Shown here one piece after another: positions 53,801 to 59,540 of a stretch of DNA of 64,000 nt. Position numbers and translations under genes: made by a program. Under the pieces are notes generated by a model that was given only the letters and a program-made list of their open reading frames with translations, had not been told where the DNA came from and made no database searches. The stretch covers positions 1 through 64,000 of the forward strand of contig NZ_JAHTLF010000013.1 in assembly GCF_024614185.1 (NCBI RefSeq), written 5' to 3'. This stretch comes from Nocardioides carbamazepini (GTDB taxonomy: Bacteria > Actinomycetota > Actinomycetes > Propionibacteriales > Nocardioidaceae). Within the stretch, counting starts at the first letter, position 1. Every line of letters begins with the position of its first letter.

Positions 53801-53919
53801 GGCGCGGGCCTCGCGGGTGTCGCGGAGGCGCCCGCCGGTGCCGTCGCCAGGACCAGGGCCGTCAGCCCGATCCAGCTCGTCGTCCTTGCTGCACGCGTGG
53901 TCGTACGACCGAACGCCAT
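47884..53919 (-). CDS. Giant secreted RTX / Ig-repeat / beta-helix protein
   Basis: A 2011-residue exported protein. A signal peptide (about 1-33) is followed by about eleven RTX nonapeptides (GGAGDDVI type, about 55-165) that should bind calcium, a Pro-rich linker, nine Ig-like modules (about 188-1080) with signatures such as DDTATVTEDDPATAIPVLAND, and a right-handed beta-helix region (about 1080-2011) with many short LTxxxN/ITGN rungs. Most Ig modules carry two Cys, at YC/HC and VTC, likely a disulphide. No LPxTG or C-terminal helix. The ATG gives the only plausible signal peptide. Confidence 0.88.
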   Translation of the reverse strand: MAFGRTTTRAARTTSWIGLTALVLATAPAGASATPARPAPPARSACTIVGTPGPDVLTGTPGRDVICGRGGDDRIDGGAGDDVISGGPGDDVIAGGPGDDVLWGSGGDDLLRGGGGADQLYGGAGNDLLRGGVGADQLRGGPGDDRLQGGRGDDDLRGGPGKDRLDGGADEQGPPTPPPPPPAPKLPGAPVAVDDTVGTDEDTALDLSVGGAGSPAANDTDPDGDPLAVTGVASPAGGTVQLAGTTIRFHPEADLCGPGAGHFDYTVDDGTGRTDTGRVTVDITCLADDPTARDDDATVAEDADATAVPVLANDADADGDPLVIASVTQPTHGTVVITGGGAGLTYRPATNHCTTPPGTTPETFTYTLTPGGATAAVSVAVTCVDDPPVAVGDTETLTEDDPATAIDVLANDADVDGGDKRIASVTQPAHGTVVVTGGGTGLTYEPDADYCNAQPAGPADTFGYTLAPGGDDANVVVVVTCVDDAPVAVDDTRTVTEDSAATSFDVLANDTDVEGDPFTIGSITQPTGGTVVVTGGGTGLSYEPDPDHCTPAPAYDSFTYTLAPGGDEATVRVTVTCVADAPVAHPDVVTLAEDDPATAIPVLANDVDADDDPLAIASVTQPAHGTVVVTGGGTGLTYAPDADFCTTGPGGAADTFTYTLADGPTTTVSVTVTCVEDLSEAVDDDVTIDEDAVEIIAALANDRIGDTPPSITAVGTPGHGTATTNGATITYTPDADYCTTGPGGASDTFTYTITGGSTATVAVTITCVAEPAVAVDDTATVTEDDPATAIPVLANDLDPDGTGIEITAVTQPVNGSVVITGGGTGLTYEPDADYCNAPPGTAPDTFGYTVTGGDTAQVTVTVTCVIDPAVAKPDAATATEDTAATIDVLANDLPGDLDPVVTQVGQPSHGTTAIDGTRVTYTPAANYCNDPPGTTLDSFGYTITGGSTATVTVTVTCVNDAPTAAPLSVGGADAAVGNTVLVVDDPTDAAMAAGGPHKSLTRDLLAGATDVETAGSLAVVPGTVTTTAGGSVALEADGDFRYTPPTGCVATGDTFTYSVTDQDPAGARTATATVSIALAGCVWYVSNDAAGDAGTSTAPFNTLAQAQAASLAGQTIYVLGGDGTGAGYDAGVTLKADQRLVGQAVALSIGTSTLAPAVPSSRPRLTAMSGSVVNLNAGNTVTGLLLDPSGAGSAIDGGSTDIGGTLTDLRIIDTGAAATQAALRLAGTSGTFVVGDLVVDNTAATGVTSGSVGVELTSTGTVTFTPSTTISITTAGAKALSVVGTTLTGSAFDDITVTGSGSGGVSLVGAGGPVTFGRLALRTISGATPALSLQSTGAITVPDTGSSTLDANGGPAIDVATALESSLAFASVSSTGSAGRGIRLSGLGGGSFVAHDGTVTGHTGAAFVVDGGSGAVTYDGTLANGAGRSLEVTGRTGGTVTISKKVTDSADDGGGLLVSGNLGGSTVLSAAGTTLDTGTGDAIAFTNNGAGGGHTLRLTGGSLGITTTSGKGVDASGGTLVVTGTVNRISSGTGRALGLTATRIGADDLTFERISSTGAPNGIVLNGTGDAGSLVVTGAGGTCTAADTSGCTGGKIAGSTGGDDSGTAPAGTGIVLTDTATPSLTRMWVQDAGNYGLRGDRTRGLTLTHSVVNGVIGTSGVTPYDESTVLLTNLSGTASITDTFLAGGLEDTLRVTNVNTSLVRLTLDRVTFGSAGGRPENDAIALDSSGTGDFPVTISNSTVQGAAGDLLQYGHSASGAGDLVLTANSFVNAHPAISSGGGGVTVYQDGAAGGTTMNITGNTFRGAVGTGVLIAKGPGAARQQGTFANNTIGASGVADSGSLSGSALKLQQLGRGSIEWAVTGNQIRGYNNYGVEVLAGGGAGAEAGVVNTVVTGNVISEPGTAAATATLPKQGVHYNVGTRPGDTFEVCADVRDNDLGGSGALGSPITDVLVRQRQNTRVHVPGAVGTGTAAAEARIVAANPTNLPVVRATADLPASLDGASCPVLPAP

Positions 53920-54025
53920 TGACCGTCCCCAGCCTGTTGTCCCCACCAGTGCGCACGACGCAGCACCGAACCCCCGAGATCTCCGCATTCTCGCACCACC
54001 ACGTCCTCGTGGGGGTGAAAACCGG
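53920..54025. other. Upstream region of the giant protein gene
   Basis: A 106-bp region with GGGGAC near the ATG as a weak ribosome site. I found no clear -35/-10 pair or operator. Confidence 0.3.
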
Positions 54026-54055
54026 GACGACCCGGGACCAAGGTCCCGGGTCGTC
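54026..54055. terminator. Terminator of the bfaAB operon
   Basis: A perfect 14-bp stem (GACGACCCGGGACC and its complement, loop AA) lies 13 bp past the bfaB stop, between it and the giant protein's promoter region. Confidence 0.85.
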
Positions 54056-54068
54056 GCGATGGACGGGT

Positions 54069-55364
54069 TCAGAAGTCGTGCCGGAGGGGGTACCCACTGA
54101 CCCCGTCGTCGCTCCGGGTCGCCAGCACGTGGTGCAGCTGGATCTCGTCGCGCTCGAAGGCGATCCGGGAGCCGGCCATGTAGAGCCCCCACACCCGGGC
54201 CGTGCCCTCGTCGGTCTCGGCGACGCAGGCGTCCCAGTTGTCGGCGAGGTTGCGGCACCACCCGGCCAGGGTCTTCGCGTAGTGGACCCGGAAGTTCTCG
54301 TGGTGCTGCACCTCGAGACCGGCGTCCTCGACAGCCCCCACGATCGTGCCCGACCCGATCAGCTCCCCGTCGGGGAAGACGTAGCGGTCGATGAACGCGC
54401 CGGTGCGGCGGTCGACGTTGTCGCGGCGCGTGATGCAGTGGTTGAGCATCCGGCCCTGGGGCTTGAGCTTGTCGCGGATGAAGCCGAAGTAGGCGGGGTA
54501 GTTGGCGACGCCGATGTGCTCGGTCAGGCCGATCGAGCTGACGGCGTCGAACCCGCCCTCCTCGACGTTGCGATAGTCGGAGTGGCGCACCTCGGCCAGG
54601 TGGTCGAGGCCCTGCTTCTTGATCTCCTCCTGGGCCCAGGTGGCCTGCTCACGCGAGAGGGTCACGCCGAGCACCTGCACCCCGTAGTGCTGGGCGGCGT
54701 GGCGCACCATGCCTCCCCAGCCGCAGCCGATGTCGAGCAGGCGCTGCCCGGGCTGGAGACCGAGCTTGCGGCAGATCAGGTCGTACTTGTGCTCCTGCGC
54801 CTCCTCGAGGGTGGCGTCCTCCGTCGGGAACACCGCGCAGGTGTAGGTCATCGACGGGCCGAGGACGTGCTCGTAGAAGGTGTTCGACACGTCGTAGTGG
54901 TGCTGGATCGCGTCGGCGTCGCGCTCGGCCGAGTGCCGGCCCCACCGCCCCAGCGAGCGCAGGCCCTCGAGCCGGTGTCGCCAGGCCGGAAGGTGCTCCT
55001 GCGGCGGCGGCGGGGGCGGGACGAGGTGGCTCAGGCCGAGCGTGCGCAGCACGCCGACCAGCTCGAGCGGACCGGGGATCCCGAAGTCGGTGTGGTCCTT
55101 GAGGAGCGAGAACGCGGCGTACGGGTCGCCCGGGTGGGCGCCGTGGAGGATCAGGTCGCCGGCGACATAGGCCCGGGCGAGCCCGAGGTCGCCGGGCGCC
55201 GTCATGATGTAGGAGAGCCCGCGCTCGTTGACCAGCTCCACGCCGTACGGCAGGGACTGGTCTCCGGCCACCGAGCCGTCGTAGGCCTTGAGCCACAGGG
55301 GCAGGCCGCCCGGGAAGAGGGACGCGATCGTGGGCGCGATGCCCCCACCTGTCTGATCTGTCAT
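54069..55364 (-). CDS. bfaB: CFA synthase-like methyltransferase (BfaB/TmsB type)
   Basis: A 431-residue methyltransferase of the cyclopropane fatty acid synthase family: SAM-binding LLDIGCGWGGM, SSIGLTEHIG and an N-terminal lipid-binding domain. Alone it would be called cyclopropane synthase. Paired with the FAD oxidoreductase gene it overlaps by 4 bp, it matches the actinobacterial pair that methylates oleoyl phospholipids at C-10 to give 10-methylene then 10-methyl (tuberculostearic) acids. Confidence 0.85.
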   Translation of the reverse strand: MTDQTGGGIAPTIASLFPGGLPLWLKAYDGSVAGDQSLPYGVELVNERGLSYIMTAPGDLGLARAYVAGDLILHGAHPGDPYAAFSLLKDHTDFGIPGPLELVGVLRTLGLSHLVPPPPPPQEHLPAWRHRLEGLRSLGRWGRHSAERDADAIQHHYDVSNTFYEHVLGPSMTYTCAVFPTEDATLEEAQEHKYDLICRKLGLQPGQRLLDIGCGWGGMVRHAAQHYGVQVLGVTLSREQATWAQEEIKKQGLDHLAEVRHSDYRNVEEGGFDAVSSIGLTEHIGVANYPAYFGFIRDKLKPQGRMLNHCITRRDNVDRRTGAFIDRYVFPDGELIGSGTIVGAVEDAGLEVQHHENFRVHYAKTLAGWCRNLADNWDACVAETDEGTARVWGLYMAGSRIAFERDEIQLHHVLATRSDDGVSGYPLRHDF

Positions 55365-56740
55365 CGGCTTCGCACCGCCTTGTCATAGAGGGTCGTCAGT
55401 CGGTCATCGGGATCGTGGACGCGCTTGACCGCCGCGAGCCGGGCGGTGTTGTAGAGCGCGTCGAAGGTGTCCTTGTCGTAGTAGGCGTCCGAGTAGAGCG
55501 ACTTGTGGCCGCCGAGCTCGTCGACCTTGGCCTCGATGGCGCGGTTGCGCGGGCCGTCGGGAGCGTCGGGGCCGACATGGACGGTGCCCCAGAAGCCGAC
55601 GTTGACGTAGGTCTTGCCGGTCTCGAGCGGGTACAGCGGCCACGGGCGGGTGGTCGCCAGGGGGCACATCCACACCGGCCGCATGCCGATCTCCTCGTCG
55701 AACCAGGTGAGGAACTCGCCCAGCCGCTCGACGGGGACCTCGATGTCCTGCACGACCCGCTCGCGCATCGGACGACCGGCCCGCCTGTCGAGGCGATCGG
55801 CGATGCCGAAGCGCCGATCGAGGTGGAGCATCCGCATGTAGACGTCGGAGCGCCGGTAGCGTCGCGGCCAGAACCGGCGGATCCGCGGGTTCTGGGCGCC
55901 GAAGGCGCCCGAGCACCAGAACCAGTCGGTGTCCCAGCGCCACAGGTAGTCGTGGAAGGTCAGCCGGTCGCGGTCGCAGGTCTGCAGCGAGCGGTAGTAG
56001 ATCTGCTGCCCGGCGTAGTCGGATGTGGGGCCCGGCTCGTCGGTCCAGCGCGCGAGCGTGAGCACGTGCTCGCCGGGACCGAAGGAGACCCCGTCGAGGC
56101 CGTGGACCGGCTCCCCGTCGTACTCCTGGGTGGCGGTGATCTCGGCGATCGTCTTCGCGAGCAGGCCGGCGTCGTCGATGCGCAGGTGGCGCAGCGCGAC
56201 GTACGGCGGCACGGCGGCCAGCTTGATCCGCAGTCGAGTGGCGTAGCCGAGCGATCCGTAGGAGTTGGGGAAGGCGTCGAAGAGGTCACCGTGTGGACCT
56301 TCAGGGCCGGGGCGCGTCGTGACGACCTGCCCGCTGCCGGTGAACACGTCCATCTCCAGCACCGACTCGTGCGGCAGCCCGAGCCGGAAGCTGGTCGACT
56401 CGATCCCGAGACCGGTCACGGCACCACCGAGGGTGATCGTGCGCAGTTGCGGCACGACGAACGGGACCAGGCCGTGGGGCAGCGTCGCATCGACCAGATC
56501 CTCGTAGGTGCACATGCCCTGCACCTCGGCCACCGGGCCGTCGGGGCTGTCGGGCAGCACCTCGATCACGCCGTCGAGACCGCTCACGTCGAGCCCGGGA
56601 GCGTCCGTGGCCGCGCGCGCCCGGAACAGGTTGGTCGTGCGCTTCGCGAGCCGCACGGGCTGGCCGGCGGGAATGGCGGCGTAGGAGTCCGCGAGCCGCT
56701 GAACGGCCCGTTCATGCTCCGCCCAAGCACGGTTTGCCAT
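55361..56740 (-). CDS. bfaA: FAD-dependent oxidoreductase (BfaA/TmsA type)
   Basis: A 459-residue FAD-binding type 4 oxidoreductase: MCTYEDLVDATLPHGLVP and TLGGAVTGLGIESTSFRLG form the FAD domain, like the DWF1/Rv0449c group. In the bfaAB pathway it reduces the 10-methylene intermediate to a 10-methyl chain. TATTTT ends 6 nt before the ATG, indicating leaderless transcription. A TGGTTGA/TCAACCA palindrome 44 bp upstream is a likely operator. Confidence 0.85.
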   Translation of the reverse strand: MANRAWAEHERAVQRLADSYAAIPAGQPVRLAKRTTNLFRARAATDAPGLDVSGLDGVIEVLPDSPDGPVAEVQGMCTYEDLVDATLPHGLVPFVVPQLRTITLGGAVTGLGIESTSFRLGLPHESVLEMDVFTGSGQVVTTRPGPEGPHGDLFDAFPNSYGSLGYATRLRIKLAAVPPYVALRHLRIDDAGLLAKTIAEITATQEYDGEPVHGLDGVSFGPGEHVLTLARWTDEPGPTSDYAGQQIYYRSLQTCDRDRLTFHDYLWRWDTDWFWCSGAFGAQNPRIRRFWPRRYRRSDVYMRMLHLDRRFGIADRLDRRAGRPMRERVVQDIEVPVERLGEFLTWFDEEIGMRPVWMCPLATTRPWPLYPLETGKTYVNVGFWGTVHVGPDAPDGPRNRAIEAKVDELGGHKSLYSDAYYDKDTFDALYNTARLAAVKRVHDPDDRLTTLYDKAVRSR

Positions 56741-56746
56741 AGTTCG

Positions 56747-56752
56747 AAAATA
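56747..56752 (-). promoter_or_regulatory. -10 box of a leaderless bfaA promoter
   Basis: TATTTT on the minus strand, unusually AT-rich here, with CGAACT (6 nt) to the ATG. Confidence 0.5.
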
Positions 56753-56784
56753 CTCCTACCCGGGGACAACGGGTTCGCTGGGGT

Positions 56785-56804
56785 TGGTTGACCTCACTCA
56801 ACCA
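56785..56804. promoter_or_regulatory. Operator-like palindrome between bfaA and the copper genes
   Basis: TGGTTGA-CCTCAC-TCAACCA, a 7-6-7 inverted repeat of the size bound by TetR or GntR dimers. It lies 44 bp from the bfaA start and 93 bp from the divergent DUF6153 gene. The regulator is not in the window. Confidence 0.5.
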
Positions 56805-56864
56805 GTTGCTGTCTCGTAGGGCCAAGTCGATTTCAGGGCCAACCATTCCCGTAGGGCGATCAGG

Positions 56865-56891
56865 ACCGCCCACGCGGGCGGTTCGTAGACT
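56865..56891 (+). promoter_or_regulatory. DUF6153 promoter with overlapping inverted repeat
   Basis: ACCGCCC-ACGC-GGGCGGT (56865-56882) lies where the -35/spacer would be. TAGACT (56886-56891) ends 6 nt before the GTG at 56898, giving a leaderless start. The repeat is a candidate metal-responsive operator. Further upstream AGGGCCAA occurs twice (56818, 56835). Confidence 0.5.
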
Positions 56892-56897
56892 GGCCGG

Positions 56898-57359
56898 GTG
56901 GAGATCCTGACGGCGGCGCGATCCGGGAGCGGCCTGCGGGGCGCCTCGCGGTACCTGCTGCTGGGCGGTCTGCTGGCGGGAGCGGTCATCGTCGGCCTGG
57001 TGACCATGCACACCGTGAGCCTGCACGGCACTCCGGCCGCGCACGCGGCCGCAGCCGCGGCAGCCCGCGTCTCCAGCACCGTCTCCAGCACCGTCTCCAG
57101 CACCGAACCGGGCGCCGGCGACCATGAGCCCGCCGGGCACGCGGGCGCGGCGTGCGTGGGCTGTGGGGCCGACGGCTCGCTGGACATGGCGATGGTGTGC
57201 ACCCTCGCGCTCCTGCTGGTCCTGGTCGTGCTCGTGCCGCCCCGGCTCCTGTCCCGGTGGACGCACACGCCGCCTCGGCGTACTCCCTTCGCGCGCCTCC
57301 TCGCGCGGACGCTGGCGCGAGCGCCGTCCCTGCACCTCCTCTGCATCAGTCGCACGTGA
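56898..57359 (+). CDS. DUF6153-like membrane protein
   Basis: A 153-residue protein with two helices (about 19-37 and 97-114). The external segment between them carries GDHEPAGHAGAACVGCGADG, a His/Cys cluster that could bind metal. I assign DUF6153 from its layout and its neighbour DUF305, a usual pairing. A VSST repeat (three 12-bp copies) lies just before the cluster. GTG start, probably leaderless. Confidence 0.68.
   Translation: MEILTAARSGSGLRGASRYLLLGGLLAGAVIVGLVTMHTVSLHGTPAAHAAAAAAARVSSTVSSTVSSTEPGAGDHEPAGHAGAACVGCGADGSLDMAMVCTLALLLVLVVLVPPRLLSRWTHTPPRRTPFARLLARTLARAPSLHLLCISRT
57069..57104 (+). repeat. Three perfect 12-bp repeats in the DUF6153-like gene
   Basis: GTCTCCAGCACC occurs three times in tandem and in frame, encoding the VSST repeat of the external linker. 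Confidence 0.85.
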
Positions 57360-57474
57360 GGGACGGCCACCCGCGCGTCCCCATGGCGCGGGTGGCTCCC
57401 CCACCCCACCGGCGTGCGGTGCCGTCCGGGCCCGCGCGTCTCCAGCGACTTCTTGCACCAGGAGAGACACACCC

Positions 57475-58059
57475 ATGAAGCGACCTATGGCAGCGCCCGC
57501 TGCCCTGGCCCTGTCCGCTGCGCTGATCCTGGCCGGCTGCTCGTCCGAGGACGATGCGATGCCCGGCATGGACCACGGCTCCTCCGAGCAGGCAGCGGAC
57601 GTCAACGACGCCGACATCATGTTCGCGTCGATGATGATCGTCCACCACGAGCAGGCCATCGAGATGAGCGACATCGTCCTCGCGCAGGACGGCGTCGCCC
57701 CGGAGGTGATCGAGCTCGCCGAGGCGATCAAGACCGCCCAGGGCCCCGAGATCGATCAGCTCCGGGGCTGGCTGGACGACTGGGGCGTCGACCCCGACGA
57801 CCAGGGCGCGGACGGGATGGACCACGGCGACGGGATGATGAGCGAGGAGGATCTGGCCGCTCTGGAGGCGGCCGACGGCGCCGAGGCGTCGCGGCTGTTC
57901 CTGGAGCAGATGATCGTGCACCACGAGGGGGCCGTCGCGATGGCCCGGGCCGAGGTCGACGACGGGAGGAACCCCGATGCCGTGGAGCTCGCCCGAGGCG
58001 TCATCGACGCGCAGACCACCGAGATCCAGGAGATGAACGACCTCCTGGCCGCCCGCTGA
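57475..58059 (+). CDS. DUF305 lipoprotein, copper-associated
   Basis: A 194-residue lipoprotein with lipobox LAGC (Cys at about 20). Two ferritin-like helical repeats contain MMIVHHEQAIEMS and MIVHHEGAVAMA, the DUF305 signature, plus Met/His segments (MPGMDHGSS, MDHGDGMM) suited to binding copper. AGGAG precedes the ATG. It follows the DUF6153-like gene and precedes cueP. Confidence 0.88.
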   Translation: MKRPMAAPAALALSAALILAGCSSEDDAMPGMDHGSSEQAADVNDADIMFASMMIVHHEQAIEMSDIVLAQDGVAPEVIELAEAIKTAQGPEIDQLRGWLDDWGVDPDDQGADGMDHGDGMMSEEDLAALEAADGAEASRLFLEQMIVHHEGAVAMARAEVDDGRNPDAVELARGVIDAQTTEIQEMNDLLAAR

Positions 58060-58072
58060 CCTGACCGACGAC

Positions 58073-58102
58073 CGGTGCCGGGACACCCGTGTCCCGGCAC
58101 CG
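58073..58102 (+). terminator. Strong hairpin between DUF305 and cueP
   Basis: A perfect 14-bp stem (CGGTGCCGGGACAC and its complement, loop CC). It should end or reduce transcription from the DUF305 gene, so cueP expression may need readthrough or its own promoter. Confidence 0.75.
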
Positions 58103-58132
58103 CCCCGTCGGTCCCTCGCCGAAGGACCCATC

Positions 58133-58777
58133 ATGACCCGCCCGACCATGACCCACCCCGCCCTGCCCCGACGGCGCATCCTCGCCCTCGCCGCCGCCCT
58201 GCCGGTCGCCGGGCTCGTTCTCACCGGATGTGGATCCGGCCCGTCCGAGTCCGTGTCGCCCGCCACGTCAACCCCACCCGGCGCCGCGAAGTCGGCCGAC
58301 GAGCTCCTCGCCGAGCACGGCCTGTCCGGTCTCGGCACCGCGCAGCTGGTCGACCGACTCGACGCCCTCCCCGTCGCCGAGCGACCTCGGGACCTGATCG
58401 CATCCGTGCGGCCCGACAGCCTGGTGCTGACCGACGGCGAGGGACGCGAGACCCGGATGCCGATGCCCGAGGACCGGTTCTACGTCTCGGTGGCGCCCTA
58501 CCAGGAGCAGACGCACGAGTGTCACTTCCACAGCCTGACCACCTGCCTCGGCGAGCTCGCTCGGGCCGAGATCCGGGTGACGCTCGTCCGCGATGACGGC
58601 GCGGTCCTGCTCGACGAGGTGCGGGAGACGTTCGCCAACGGCTTCACCGGGCTCTGGGTGCCTCGTGGCATCGAGGCCACCCTCACCATCGAGTACGACG
58701 GCCGGTCGGGAACCGCGCCCGTCTCCACCGTGGAGCGAGAGGACCCGACCTGCATCACCACGCTGCGACTCAGCTGA
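58133..58777 (+). CDS. cueP: CueP-like copper-binding lipoprotein
   Basis: A 214-residue lipoprotein with lipobox LTGC (Cys at about 33). The CueP signature is QTHECHFHSLTTCLGEL, with paired Cys and His, preceded by FYVSVAPYQ. A late Cys (DPTCITTLRL) completes the metal/disulphide set. CueP binds copper outside the cytoplasm in Salmonella and supplies or buffers it. The context with DUF305 supports copper handling. Confidence 0.85.
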   Translation: MTRPTMTHPALPRRRILALAAALPVAGLVLTGCGSGPSESVSPATSTPPGAAKSADELLAEHGLSGLGTAQLVDRLDALPVAERPRDLIASVRPDSLVLTDGEGRETRMPMPEDRFYVSVAPYQEQTHECHFHSLTTCLGELARAEIRVTLVRDDGAVLLDEVRETFANGFTGLWVPRGIEATLTIEYDGRSGTAPVSTVEREDPTCITTLRLS

Positions 58778-58778
58778 G

Positions 58779-58798
58779 CGGGCGTCGTCCCCCGCCCG
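58779..58798. terminator. Hairpin between convergent cueP and deaminase-like genes
   Basis: CGGGCG/CGCCCG with an 8-nt loop, directly after the cueP stop. Weak but well placed. Confidence 0.4.
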
Positions 58799-58861
58799 GT
58801 GCTCAGAGCCAGCCGTTCCCGACGGCGAGCGGGACCGCCTCGGGCCGGCTGCTCGCCTCCG

Positions 58862-59206
58862 TCAGACGCTGAGCGTGGCGGCGACCGTGCCGCGGGCGTC
58901 GCCGACGTGGATGACGACACCACCACCGCCGGCGAAGTCCGCGAGTACCGCGGCGTCCGGCTCGGTGAGGTCCCGGGCGTCCCCGAGGACGACGCAGGCG
59001 TCGACACCTGTGGAGCCCGAGGCGACCGCCATCGCGACGACGGCCTGGACCGCGGTCAGCCGGAGCGACGGCAGGTCGACCGTGGCGGCGGCGTACGTGC
59101 GGCCGTCGGTGTCGCGCACCGCCGCGCCCTCCGCTGCCTGGATGCGGGCCCGGGTGGCGCGGGCGAGGGTGACGAGCTTCTGGTCCTCGGCGGACAGGTC
59201 GGACAT
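58862..59206 (-). CDS. Cytidine deaminase-like protein (era-associated type)
   Basis: A 114-residue protein with the cytidine-deaminase-like pattern AAEGAAVRDTDGRTYAAATV, LPSLRLTAVQAVVAMAV. The zinc motifs HAE and PCxxC are absent, so it is probably not a deaminase. In many actinobacteria this small gene lies between corC and era; here era is 14.8 kb away. GAGG precedes the ATG. Confidence 0.72.
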   Translation of the reverse strand: MSDLSAEDQKLVTLARATRARIQAAEGAAVRDTDGRTYAAATVDLPSLRLTAVQAVVAMAVASGSTGVDACVVLGDARDLTEPDAAVLADFAGGGGVVIHVGDARGTVAATLSV

Positions 59207-59252
59207 GGATCCATCCTCTCAGCCGGGCGGGGTGGTCCGGCAGGATGGGGTC

Positions 59253-59540
59253 ATGCCCGCCTACTGGATCAGCAGCTACCGTGCCATCGACGACGCCGAG
59301 CGGATGGCGGCCTACGCGGCCCTCGCCGTGCCGGCCCTGACGGGAGCCGGCGGCCGGTTCCTGGCCCGGGGCCTGCCGGAGCAGGTCTACGAGGCCGGGC
59401 TCGAGGAGCGCGTGGTGCTGATCGAGTTCGACAGCGTCGAGGCCGCGCGCGCGGCACACGACACCCCGGCCTACCAGGAGGCCCTCGCCGCCCTCGGCGA
59501 CGGTGCCGAGCGCGACATCCGGATCGTCCCCGGCGCCTGA
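59253..59540 (+). CDS. DUF1330 family protein
   Basis: A 95-residue ferredoxin-like-fold protein: PAYWISSYRAIDD, GGRFLARGLPEQVYE, VLIEFDSVEAARAAHDTPAYQEA, IRIVPG. DUF1330 proteins are small and of unknown function. Its stop overlaps the next start as TGATG, so the two are coupled. Confidence 0.88.
   Translation: MPAYWISSYRAIDDAERMAAYAALAVPALTGAGGRFLARGLPEQVYEAGLEERVVLIEFDSVEAARAAHDTPAYQEALAALGDGAERDIRIVPGA

Noticed and set aside
47425..53922. Two antisense ORFs of about 1000 codons each opposite the giant protein gene
   Set aside because: They are shadows of a repetitive GC-rich gene: composition is low-complexity Gly/Asp/Arg/Val, with no family motifs, no ribosome sites and no signal peptide. 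The minus-strand frame has clear domains.
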